Positions 10,991 through 22,224 of a DNA stretch of 64,000 bases are shown piece after piece (the stretch's first letter is position 1; the number at the start of each line of letters is the position of its first letter). This DNA is from Aquarana catesbeiana. Taxonomy: Eukaryota; Chordata; Amphibia; Anura; Ranidae. Where the stretch lies: positions 292,460,109 through 292,524,108 of the forward strand of contig NC_133325.1 of the NCBI RefSeq assembly GCF_042186555.1. Reading direction: 5' to 3'. The notes under the pieces were generated by a model that saw nothing but the letters and a program-made list of their open reading frames with translations, was not told where the DNA came from and did no database searches. The translations under genes were made by a program, and so were the position numbers.

Positions 10991-11217
10991 GCAAGAGTGG
11001 TGAGTGGATCTCTCAGAAATACTTGTGGTCTTTTTTGCGGTCAATGACCATGCCCTCTGAGGAAGCCTCAAGAGTTTAACATTCTATCTGGAATGTCACT
11101 TTGCATGTAATTTATTTTGTTTCTACTGAGGGTTTAGTGCATTTCTTATGTATTTAGCCTATGCGGTTTTAGGCATTACAAGCCGTTTTAGTGAGATTAA
11201 TAAAAAATTAGAATGTT
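10991..11217. other. No recognisable feature
   Basis: AT-rich spacer between the truncated L1 fragment and the Harbinger target site. I see no frame or repeat that I can support. Confidence 0.3.
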
Positions 11218-11220
11218 TAA

Positions 11221-11239
11221 GACCTCTTTCACACCAAGG
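11221..11239 (+). repeat. Harbinger left terminal inverted repeat
   Basis: GACCTCTTTCACACCAAGG, preceded by target TAA. The next 130 bp hold repeated AACGC/GCGTTTTT words that recur near the right end. Confidence 0.9.
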
Positions 11240-11684
11240 AATTACAAAAACGCCCTAAAACGCCTTAGCATTATTACAGCGTTTTTACAGTGTTTTAGGA
11301 GCGTTAGCGGTAAAATTAACGCAACGCTGCAGGCGTTTTAACAGTGTTTTTCAAGCGTTATTGAAGCATGGGCATCAAAGAACAACCCCACCTCCCTACA
11401 TCACTTCCGGTGTACTTCCTGGTATCTCGTTGAGGTGAAAGAGGGTAAATAAAGAAGATGGAGTTCATGGAGCTGTTTTTGTTATTTGTGCTACTCTATT
11501 GGGAGCATATCCACCAACAGAGGCAGCACCGTCGCTATTGGGTTCATCCCATCCTCCAAGCGCACACCTCAATTGGACAATTTGCATTGCTATACGAGGA
11601 CTTGAGAGTGCACCCAGACAAGTTCAAAAATTATACTCGAATGAGCATTGCAACGTAAGTATCTATATCTTAATCCCACTCCCA

Positions 11685-13950
11685 CATCCCTAACCCTAAC
11701 CCCGCTACCACTAGTCCCAAATCCCAACCCTAATCCCGCTCCCACTAGTCCCAAATGCCTAACCCTAATCCCAACCCTAATTCCGCTCCCACTAGTCTCA
11801 AATCCCTAACCCTAACCCTAATCCCACTTCCACTAGTCCCAAAACCAGGACCCTAACCCTAATCCCACTTCCACTAGTCCCAAAACCAGAACCCTAACCC
11901 TAATCCCACTCCCACTAGTCTCAAATCCCTAACTCTAATCCTGCTCCCACTGGTCCCAAATCCCTAACCCTAACCCTAATCCCACTTCCACTAGTCCCAA
12001 AGCCAGAACCCTAACCCTAATCCCGCTCCCACTAGTCCCAAATCCCTAACCCTAACCCTAATCCCGCTTCCACTAGTCCCAAATCCCTAACCCTAACCCT
12101 AATCCCACTTCCACTAGTCCCAAAACCAGAACCCTAACCCTAATCCCGCTCCCTCTAGTCCCAAATCCCTAACCTTAATCCCACTTCCACTAGTCCCAAA
12201 ACCAGAACCCCAACCCTAATCCTGCTCCCAATAGTCTCAAATCCCTAACCCTAATCCTGCTCCCACTAGTCCCAAAACCAGAACCCTAACCCTAATCCCG
12301 CTCCCACTAGTCCCAAATCCCTAACCCTAACCCTGATCCAACTTCCACTAGTCCCGAAACCAGAACAATAACCCTAATCCCACTACCACTAGTCCCAAAT
12401 CTCTAACCCTAACCCTAATCCCACTTCCACTAGTCCCAAATCCCTAACCCTAACCCTAATCCCACTTCCACTAGTCCCAAAACCAGAACCCTAACCCTAA
12501 TCCCGCTCCCTCTAGTCCCAAATCCCTAACCCTAACCCTAATCCCACTTCCACTAGTCCCAAAACCAGAACCCTAACCCTAATCCCACTTCCACTAGTCC
12601 CAAAACCAGAACCCTAACCCTAATTATGCTCCCACTAGTCCCAAATCCCTAACCCTAACCCTAATCCCACTTCCACTAGTCCCAAATCCCTAACGCTAAC
12701 CCTAATCACACTTCCACTATTCCCAATACCAGAACCCTAACCCTAATCCCGCTCCCACTATCCCCAAACCCCTAACCCTAATCCCACTTCCACTAGTCCC
12801 AAAACCAGAACCCTAACCCTAATCCCGCTCCCACTAGTCCCAAATCCCTAACCATAACCCTAATCCCACTTCCACTAGCCCCAAAACCAGAACCCTAACC
12901 CTTATCCCACTTCCACTAGTCCCAAAACCAGAAACCTAACCCTAATCCCGCTTCCACTAGTCCCAAATCCCTAACCCTAATCCCACTTTCACTAATCCAA
13001 ATCCCTAACCCTAATCCCACTTCCACTAGTCCCAAAACCAGAACCCTAACCCTAATCTCGCTCCCACTAGTCCCAAATCCCTAACCCTAATCCCGCTTCC
13101 ACTAGTCCCAAAACCAGAACCCTAACCCTAATCCCACTAGTCCCAAAACCAGAACCCTAACCCTAATCCTGCTCCCACTAGTCCCAAATCCCTAACCCTA
13201 ATCCCACTTCCACTAGTCCCAAAACCAGAATCCTAACCCTAATCCCGCTCCCACTAGTCCCAAATCCCTAACCCTAACCCTAATCCCACTTCCACTAGTC
13301 CCAAATCCCTAACCCTAACCCTAATCCCACTTCCACTAGTCCCAAAACCAGAACCCTAACCCTAATCCCGCTCCCACTAGTCCCAAATCCCTAACCCTAA
13401 CCCTAATCCCACTTCCACTAGTCCCAAAACCAGAACCCTAACCCTAATCCTGCTCCCACTAGTCCCAAATCCCTAACCCTAACCCTAATCCTTCTTCCAC
13501 TAGTCCCAAAACCTGAACCCTAACCCTAATCACACTCCCACTAGTCCCAAATCCCTAACCCTAATCCCACTTCCACTAGTCCCAAAACCAGAACCCTAAC
13601 CCTAATCCTGCTCCCACTAGTCCCAAAACCAGAACCCTAACCCTAATCCCACTCCCACTAGTCCCAAATCCCTAACCCTAATCCCACTTCCACTAGTTCC
13701 AAAACCAGAACCCTGACCCTAATCCCACTTCCACTAGTACCAAAACCAGAACCCTAACCCTAATCCTGCTCCCACTAGTCCCAAATACCTAACCCTAACC
13801 CCACTTCCACTAGTCCCAAAACCAGAACCCTAACCCTAATCTCGCTCCCACTAGTCCCAAATACCTAACCCTAATCCCAACCCTAATCCCGCTCCCACTA
13901 GTCCCTAATCCCAACCCTAATCCCGCTCCTACTAGTCCCAAATCATAAAC
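11685..13950 (+). repeat. Telomere-like tandem array 1 (CCCTAA strand on +)
   Basis: About 57 units, averaging 40 bp, lie entirely inside transposase intron 1. Each unit is CCCTAACCCTAATCCC, then RCTYCCACTAGTCCC, then either AAAT (about 35 bp in all) or AAAACCAGAA (about 41 bp). Most contain two adjacent vertebrate telomere hexamers and the palindrome ACTAGT. Units differ by scattered point changes. Reading frames in the array, such as one on the minus strand near 13810-14043, come from the repeat and are not genes. Confidence 0.95.
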
Positions 13951-14101
13951 CCAGAGTAGTGTAAACATATTACCTATTTTTTGTCCCAGATTTGACTTTC
14001 TTCTTGATATGTTGTCGCCTGCCTTACTGAGACATGATACCAACTACAGAGAGGCAATACCTCTGTGTGAACGTTTGCTTATAAAACTAAGGTAAGTTTA
14101 T

Positions 14102-14377
14102 AATGGTGTATATAAGTAGACAAAGTAATATAATATATCAAGTATTGAATAAAAACAACATAATTGCAAAAACAAATTTTTATTTTACTCAAAATATATA
14201 TATTTTTTCTATCAAACAGTAGAAAAAGGTGATAGATAACAATAAACTAGACAATAAACAACAAAACAACTTTAAAAATTGAAATTTGTTATGTTTTTTA
14301 ACATATGATCTTTATTAACAAATTAAAACTTTATATTAATTAAAACAATAGTAATATAACAATCAAAACATATAAAA
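14102..14377. other. AT-rich spacer in transposase intron 2
   Basis: Very AT-rich. It probably contains the 3' untranslated region and polyadenylation region of the minus-strand MADF gene that ends at 14378. Confidence 0.4.
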
Positions 14378-15023
14378 TTAGAGATCATGGTATAAGGGAG
14401 GGGTGGCATGGGACTCCTCTCGAGGGGGAGGAGGATGAGTTTCCTGTGATCTATACATTGGGACACGGGCAGTCTCATAGGTGGGAGGAGGTAGGATGGG
14501 ATACATTGGTTGTCCGGGGTACTGGACAGAAGATGGAGCAGGGTATTGTAAATGGGAAGGGCCAGGATATTGTATGGGTCTAGATTCAAAATTTGGAAAC
14601 ATCTCACTGTTTTGCACATGGACGTCTGGTCTGGAGGATGGACAACTTTTTTTTTATATGAATCAATGACCCTAAGTATATCGCTTCGCATGGAACATTG
14701 CCATTTTTTGTCAACAGGTATGGAATTAGACTTCTGGTAAAGGCAGCAGTTTCCCCCATATCCTTGTGATGTGCAGCCAACATCTGCTTTACCACCTCCA
14801 CAAAGTCTTCACATTGTTGCTTTTTGGTTTTGTTTTTTTTTCTACTTTGTGCTGGCTCCGGTTCATTCTCAATTGGACTGTGTGGCTCATTATCCTCAAA
14901 TGGAGAACAAATCGACAATGGAGGATCAGCCACATCCTCCTGCTGCTCGGTATCCTGCTCATCCTCCATTTCCGATTCCACGTTGCATTCAATCCTGAAA
15001 AGAAATATAGAATAGAAAAAACA

Positions 15024-15028
<5 letters not shown>

Positions 15029-15083
<55 letters not shown>
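15029..15083. repeat. (TA)n microsatellite
   Basis: About 55 bp of alternating TA inside MADF intron 2. Confidence 0.95.
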
Positions 15084-15088
<5 letters not shown>

Positions 15089-15951
15089 TTAATAACCCTT
15101 CCTGATGATATACTTACTCCCTCAGCTCCATCACTGGTTTTAGAAATTGAAGGTCCAAAAATGGCAATAAACCCTAGATTTTTTGGCACCTGACCCACTT
15201 CTTGTTTGCGTTTGTTTTTTTAGCTCCCTCCTGTAGTTATCCTTCAATGTTTTCCAACGTTTTTTAAGTTGTTCAACTGAAAGATATGAAATTATATTGT
15301 ATCTTTATTTACAGATATCTTGCCACAGGAAATAGCTACATATCACTATAATATGAATATCGCATAGGAATATCAACCATTAGTGAGATTGTGAAGCTAA
15401 CATGTGATGCTATATGGAATGTAAAGAAAGAATTCATGCCATTACCAAATAAAGAGAAGTGTAAGGATGTTGCCAATCGCTTCTGGAGTAAAACAAACTT
15501 TCCTAACTGCCTGGGAGCTATTGATGGAAAACACATTAGGGTTATAAAACCCTGTCATAGTGGAAGCAGATATTTTAATTACAAGAAGTATTTTTCAATC
15601 GTTCTTATGGCTGTTGTAGATGCAGACTACAAATTCCTATTTGTTGATGTTGGAGCATTTGGAAGTTGTGCAGACTCAACTGTTTTCCAAAATTCTAAGT
15701 TCGGAAAGTGTCTAGTTGCAAAGAAACTAGATTTACCAGAGAACAAACCACTACCTGGGACTGAAAATCCAGAAATGCCTTTTGTGTTTGTGGCTGATGA
15801 GGCATTCACTATTAATGAACACCTAATGAAACCATACTCACAGAGGAATCTCGACCCCCGGAAGAGAATATTCAATTACCGTCTCTGCTGTGCACGCAGG
15901 CTAGTAGAATGTGCTTTTGGAATAATTTGGTACGGGAGAGAGATGGTGTAA

Positions 15952-16375
15952 ATTTTGAGGACACTTTAGCTCACAATTTAGAACCCACTGATTTTGTCCA
16001 TGTTCATGGTCCAACTGCTGAGCCCTGCTGGTGAACTTAGTTGGCAAGGTGATATGATATAACTTTCTTCAATCCACAAATTAAAACATTTTCTTCTATT
16101 CTAAGATATTTGAAGATATATGCAATATGTATTTGTTGTAACACCGTTAAATAGTTTTTGATTAGCTTAGAACAATTCCTTATTCTATTTAAACATGTAT
16201 TTAAAAATAATAAACTTTGTGTCTCTTATGTATTATATAGTATTTTGTGTTTATTGCATACTGTATGTTTTGTGATTATTTATGTTATGTAATAAACCTA
16301 ATACAATGTATGTTGTTTTTTCTTTTATATATGTAACAAATCATTTTTAAACATCACTACTGATTGTGATAACGT
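15952..16375 (+). other. Transposase remnant C-terminus and 3' region
   Basis: The out-of-frame tail NFEDTLAHNLEPTDF ends at a stop near 16030. AT-rich sequence follows, with AATAAA-type signals near 16208 and 16292 that could serve transposase 3' end formation. Confidence 0.5.
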
Positions 16376-18772
16376 TTCTGGATTTGGGACTAGTGGGAGC
16401 GGGATTAGGGTTAGGGTTCTGGTTTTGGGACTAGTGGAAGTGGGATTAGGGTTAGGGTTAGAGATTTGGGATTAGTGGGAGCGGGATTAGGATTAGGGTT
16501 CTGGTTTTGGGACTAGTGGGAGTGGGTTTAGGATTAGGGTTCTTGTTTTGGGACTAGTGGGTGTGGCATTAGGGATAGGGTTAAGGATTTTGGACTAGTG
16601 GGAGCGGGATTAGGGTTAGGGTTCTGGTTTTGGGACTAGTGGAAGTGGGATTAGGGTTAGGGTTAGAGATTTGGGATTAGTGGGAGCGGGATTAGGATTA
16701 GGGTCCTGGTTTTGGGACTAGTGGGAGCGGGTTTAGGATTAGGGTTCTTGTTTTGGGACTAGTGGGTGTGGGATTAGGGATAGGGTTAAGGATTTGGGAC
16801 TAGTGGGTGCGGGATTAGGGTTCTTGTTTTGGGACTAGTGGGATTAGGGTTAGGGTTCTTGTTTTGGGACTAGTGGGAGCAGGATTAGGGTTAGGGTTCT
16901 GGTTTTGGGACTAGTGGAAGTGGGATTAGGGTTAGGGTTAGGGATTTGGGACTAGTGGAAGCGGGATTTGGATTCTTGTTTTGGGACTAGTGGGAGTGGG
17001 ATTAGGGTTAGGGTTCTTGTTTTGGGCCTAGTGGGAGTGGGATTAGGGTTAGGGTTAGGGATTTGGGACTTGTGGGAGTGGGATCAGGATTAGGGTTCTT
17101 GTTTTGGGACTAGTGAGTGTGGGATTAAGGTTAGGGTTAGGGATTTGGGACTAGTGGGAGCGGGATTGGATTAGGGTTCTGGTTTTGGGACTAGTGGGAG
17201 TGGGATTAGGGTTAGGGTTCTTGTTTTGGGACTAGTGGGAGCGGTATTAGGGTTAGGGTTCTGGTTTTGGGATTAGGGTTAGGGTTAGGGATTTGTGACT
17301 AGTGGGAGTGGGATTAGGGTTAGGGTTTTAGGGATTTGGGACTAGTGGGAGCGGGATTAAGATTAGGGTTCTTGTTTTGGGACTAGTGGGAGTGGGATTA
17401 GGGTTAGGGTTCTTGTTTTGGGACTAGTGGGAGCGGGATTAGGGTTAGGGTTCTTGTTTTGGGACTAATGGGAGTGGGATTAAGGTTTTCAGTTAGGGAT
17501 TTCGGACTAATGGGAGCGGGATTAGGGTTAGGGTTCTTGTTTTGGGACTAGTGGGAGTGGGATTAGGGTTAGGGTTCTTGTTTTGGGACTAGTGGGAGCG
17601 GGATTAGGGTTAGGGTTCTGGTTTTGGGACTAGTGGGAGTCGGGTTAGGGATTTGGGACTAGTGGGAGCGGGATTAAGATTAGGGTTCTTGTTTTGGGAC
17701 TAGTGGGAGTGGGATTAGGGTTAGGGTTCTTGTTTTGGGACTAGTGGGAGCGGGATTAGGGTTAGGGTTCTTGTTTTGGGACTAATGGGAGTGGGATTAG
17801 GGTTTTCAGTTAGGGATTTCGGACTAGTGGGAGCGGGATTAGGGTTAGGGTTCTTGTTTTGGGACTAGTGGGAGTGGGATTAGGGTTAGGGTTCTTGTTT
17901 TGGGACTAGTGGGAGCGGTATTAGGGTTAGGGTTCTGGTTTTGGGATTAGGGTTAGGGTTAGGGATTTGTGACTAGTGGGAGTGGGATTAGGGTTAGGGT
18001 TTTAGGGATTTGGGACTAGTGGGAGCGGGATTAAGATTAGGGTTCTTGTTTTGGGACTAGTGGGAGTGGGATTAGGGTTAGGGTTCTTGTTTTGGGACTA
18101 GTGGGAGCGGGATTAGGGTTAGGGTTCTTGTTTTGGGACTAATGGGAGTGGGATTAGGGTTTTCAGTTAGGGATTTCGGACTAGTGGGAGCGGGATTAGG
18201 GTTAGGGTTCTTGTTTTGGGACTAGTGGGAGTGGGATTAGGGTTAGGGTTCTTGTTTTGGGACTAGTGGGAGCGGGATTAGGGTTAGGGTTCTGGTTTTG
18301 GGACTAGTGGGAGTGGGGTTAGGGATTTGGGACTAGTGGGAGCGGGATTAGGGTTAGGGTTAGGGATTTGGGACTAGTGGGAGCGGGATTAGGATTAGGG
18401 TTCTTGTTTTGGGACTAGTGGGAGTGGGATTAGGGTTAGGGTTTTTGTTTTGGGACTAGTGGGAGTGGGATTAGGATTAGAGTTCTTGTTTTGGGACTAG
18501 TGGGAGTGGGATTAGAGTTAGGGATTTGGGACTAGTGGGAGCGGGATTAGGGTTAGGGATTTGGGACTTGTGGGAGCGGGATTCGGGTTAGGGATTTGGG
18601 ACTAGTGGGAGTGGGATTAGGGTTAGGGATTTGGGACTAGTGGGAGCGGGATTAGGGTTAGGGATTTGGGACTAGTGGGCGCGGGATTCGGGTTAGGGAT
18701 TTGGGACTAGTGGGAGTGGGATTAGAGTTAGGGATTTGGGACTAGTGGGAGCGGGATTAGGGTTAAGGTTTT
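16376..18772 (+). repeat. Telomere-like tandem array 2 (TTAGGG strand on +)
   Basis: Roughly 60 units of the reverse complement of the array 1 unit: GGGATTAGGGTTAGGG, then TTCTGGTTTT or ATTT, then GGGACTAGTGGGAG. It lies wholly within intron 1 of the minus-strand MADF gene. A higher-order duplication is visible: the variant GCGGTATTAGGG occurs at 17241 and again at 17915, and the variant GGTTTTCAGTTAGGG occurs three times (about 17483, 17806 and 18160). The array ends about 20 bp from the MADF exon 1 donor. Confidence 0.95.
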
Positions 18773-19027
18773 GGAGTTCTGGTACTCACGTTTCCTGCTT
18801 TTTTGTTTCTTGTTCAGCTTTTCCCACTCTGGTATATGCCTCTGTGCCACAATGTTCCATGACTTATTTTTCCTGGTTCTATTTGCATAATTTACATTTT
18901 TCAGATCCCATAGTTCTGGGAAGCCCCTTATGGTGCTGATGAATTCCTCTGGCTCATATACTCTGCTTTCTCTGGGCATATTTTCAGACATTGGTTCTTG
19001 TTCTCTCTGCTCTATCACAACCTCCAT

Positions 19028-19440
19028 CTTATCTCAGCTCCTATCCACCTCTACAAACAGGATTTTCTGATTTCCCAGCATCCTACACTTCAGTGAGATC
19101 ATGTGACCTTCCCACAGCTAGTCCTGTTGTGCATGCTATCTTTCTGCTTGCATGTTTATCCTTTTGTGAGATCATGTAAAACAAGCTGTTTCTTGTAAAG
19201 TAACAAACAGTGCCTTGTAAAGTAACAAGCAGTGTCTTGTTTTACTTCAAATCTTCATTTTTCTGGGTTTAATTCTTTTTTTTTGGCACCTTAATTTTGT
19301 TTTTTTTGGCACTTTGATGGTCTGTTTAATCATTCTGACCTTCCCACAATTTCAGTCCTGTTGTTGTAGATGTTCTCATTTCTGCTTGCATGTTTACCTT
19401 TTTGTGAGATCATGTGACTTTTCTACAGCTCAGGGCAGAT
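19028..19440. other. Upstream region of the Harbinger MADF gene
   Basis: Non-coding sequence between the MADF start codon and the right subterminal repeats, likely its promoter and 5' leader. A loose internal repeat (CTTCCCACA ... GATCATGT) occurs twice, near 19100 and 19340. Confidence 0.4.
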
Positions 19441-19665
19441 TATAGGCGTTTTTACAGCGTTTTCAATTCATTTCAATGGAGAGGGGCGTTTTTTAAGCGC
19501 TTTTTTCAACGCTCAAAAGCTGCTCCAAAGATGCTGCTTGCAGGACTTTTCTCAACGCCCCGCCAGCGCAACGCCTCAGTGTGAAACGGTCCATTGAGAT
19601 GCATGGGGAGCGTTTTATGAGCATTTTAATAGCGTTATTTTTAGCGCTAAAATGCTGCAAAAATG

Positions 19666-19684
19666 CCTTGGTGTGAAAGGGGTC
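19666..19684 (-). repeat. Harbinger right terminal inverted repeat
   Basis: CCTTGGTGTGAAAGGGGTC, followed by target TAA. About 19445-19665 is rich in GCGTTTT/AACGC words that mirror the left subterminal region. Confidence 0.9.
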
Positions 19685-19687
19685 TAA

Positions 19688-19959
19688 TACATTTTCCCTT
19701 TGATACATGTTTTGGCAATGAGTCCCTAGACCTCTTTTTTCTATAATGATTTTGTTTGTAGACATTAAAGCACAAATACCCTTATGTAACCCAGTAGGGA
19801 TATTGAAACCAGAAAACTACCCCAGTTTATCATGGCTGCTGAGCCTTGACACGGTGGTCAGTTTACTTGCCTCTGTCATCCACAGCCCTGCTCTGTCCTA
19901 CTCTGTCCTCTCCCCCGTCTGCTCATGTCAGTGCCCACCCCCTCCCCTCTTGCTGCTCT
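19688..19959. other. Spacer right of the Harbinger element
   Basis: Continues the pre-insertion sequence found left of 11218. No frame or element that I can support. Confidence 0.3.
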
Positions 19960-20279
19960 CATAACTACTAAAAAATCCTCCCATCCCCTCTGTAACATAA
20001 AAATATGTGTCCCTGTGTCTGTGTTATAAAAACGGCATTCATGTGACTCCTCTGCTCTCTCTCCTCTCTTCCCCTCCTGCCTGGATAACGTCATTGGGAG
20101 TGCTTGGCCCCGCGCACTGGAGTTGTCATCCAGCCAGCCAAAGGAGAGAGTCGGGGAGTCACGTGAGCACCGGGAGCTGCTCTGATATAGGTACAGATTG
20201 GCATATTTTTTATATAACACAGACACAGGGACACATATCGGTATGTTACAGAGGGGATAGGAGGTTTTTATAGTAGTGG
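19960..20279. mobile_element. MITE-like hairpin, about 70-bp arms
   Basis: 19960-20032 and 20206-20279 are near-perfect inverted repeats (TCCCCTCTGTAACAT ... TGTGTCCCTGTGTCTGTGTT on one arm). The loop has CACGTG. This is a non-autonomous DNA element or its core; I could not fix the outer ends or the target duplication. Confidence 0.65.
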
Positions 20280-20847
20280 CTTAACAACAACTTTAAGGCA
20301 TGCAAATAGAGGAAAAATGCACAGATTTACTCCAAATTGTAAAGACCCTAGTATCATATAATATTTTGTACCAACCCAAAGATAAATAAATTGTATACAA
20401 GTACAGGTTTCATATGCATATGAACACCTTGAATCTGATGCTGAAGCTAATTTGCTGAAAGAAGCAGAGGATGTTCACTTGTAAAGTGAATTTTAAATCT
20501 GCAAAGTGAATTTTCACTTATCTTAGTGAATGGGGTAAATCAAAGTGAAATTCTAGTTTTCAAAGAATACCCAATCGCATACAAAGAAATTTTAAAACAG
20601 GATTTTAGCTCATATATTGGATTGGGTAAGTGAAGTCAGCATAACTTCCACACATTTTGTAAGCAAAATGTGTTTGATCTGTGTAAAGTGAATTTTCAGC
20701 AAAAAACTTTTTTTTCTTCAATTTTCCGTAAACATGATTGGGCATTCTTTGCATGTACATGCACACACACACACACAGAAAAATAAATCAATGGTTAAAA
20801 ATATTAAAAATAACTTTAGAAAAAGAAATCTAAGAGAAACCTAAGAG
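20280..20847. other. AT-rich spacer
   Basis: No coding sequence. A short CA run lies near 20760. Confidence 0.3.
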
Positions 20848-20850
20848 TAA

Positions 20851-21138
20851 GGCCTTATGCACACTGGACATTATGAAACCGCCAGTAGTGTTAGCTGTAG
20901 AATTAACATTAACGTTAGCATTTTTTAGCATAATTTTTCAGCGTTAAATTGTTTTTACAGTTGAAACTCTGGTTCTGGACTTCTTCCAGCCTGAAAGCTC
21001 TCCTGCCAAAAAACTCTGGTAAAAGCCTGTGTGTGCATGGAAACAGAGGATAACATGCTGGGGAGTTTACTGGCCGTAGAAAAAAATGCCTGACGCCCAA
21101 AAACAGCAGCTGTAAAAACGCCCAGTGTGCATTAGGCC
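20851..21138. mobile_element. Harbinger-type MITE, 288 bp
   Basis: Ends GGCCTTATGCACACTGG and CCAGTGTGCATTAGGCC are inverted repeats with one mismatch, flanked by TAA (20848-20850 and 21139-21141). The 3-bp TAA target fits PIF/Harbinger. It has no coding capacity and its terminal sequence differs from that of the 8.46-kb element. Confidence 0.75.
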
Positions 21139-21141
21139 TAA

Positions 21142-22224
<1,083 letters not shown>

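Larger units (their letters stand above)
11458..15951 (+). pseudogene. Harbinger DDE transposase gene, three exons
   Basis: Exon 1 (11458-11654) encodes RRYWVHPI ... LLYEDLRVHPDKFKNYTRMS and ends at donor GTAAGT. Exon 2 (13990-14091), after TTTTTTGTCCCAG, encodes FDFLLDMLSPALLRHDTNYR ... LLIKL and ends at GTAAGT. Exon 3 starts at 15315 after TTTACAG; phases agree at both junctions. Exon 3 carries LGAIDGKHI (first Asp), FGSCADSTVF (second Asp) and RRLVECAFGI (final Glu), the triad of the DDE_Tnp_4 fold. The protein cuts and rejoins transposon ends in the nucleus. Lesions: TAA after NSYISL near 15350, and a deletion after AFGI. The lost tail survives in another frame as VRERDGVNFED (about 15931-16030). 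Intron 1 is the telomere-like array; intron 2 holds two exons of the opposite gene. Confidence 0.9.
14378..19027 (-). pseudogene. Harbinger MADF/Myb-like accessory gene, three exons
   Basis: Exon 1 (19027-18790) encodes EEFISTIRGFPELWD ... VAQRHIPEWEK, the N-terminal half of a MADF/Myb-SANT-like DNA-binding domain, ending at GTGAGT. Exon 2 (15276-15118), after TATCTTTCAG, continues in phase with LEQLKKRWKTLKDNYRREL, then GSGAKKS and, after a one-base shift, PFLDLQFLKPVMELR. Exon 3 (14994-14378) gives an acidic stretch (ESEMEDEQDTEQQED), FVEVVKQMLAAH, then two frame changes through SDILRVIDSYKKK to a proline/tyrosine-rich tail. In Harbinger elements this protein binds the transposon ends and helps transposase enter the nucleus. 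Intron 1 contains telomere-like array 2 and all of transposase exon 3. Confidence 0.85.
11221..19684 (+). mobile_element. Complete PIF/Harbinger transposon, 8464 bp
   Basis: The ends form terminal inverted repeats: GACCTCTTTCACACCAAGG at 11221 and CCTTGGTGTGAAAGGGGTC ending at 19684, 18 of 19 matching. They are flanked by TAA (11218-11220 and 19685-19687), the 3-bp target duplication typical of Harbinger. Both Harbinger genes are present: a DDE transposase on + and a MADF/Myb-like protein on -. Subterminal regions hold many copies of GCGTT/AACGC words, candidate binding sites for the Myb-like protein. The interior contains two inverted telomere-like tandem arrays, one in the first intron of each gene. 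Both genes carry disabling changes, so the copy is inactive. Confidence 0.93.

Noticed and set aside
13810..14043. Glycine/leucine-rich frame over the end of array 1
   Set aside because: It is produced by the tandem unit, and exon 2 of the transposase uses the other strand here.
11685..18772. Telomere-like arrays as a chromosome end or an ancient telomere fusion
   Set aside because: Both arrays lie within one element with matching terminal repeats and target copies, each confined to an intron; units are mixed with non-telomeric spacer, and the arrays are separated by transposase exons, not joined head to head.
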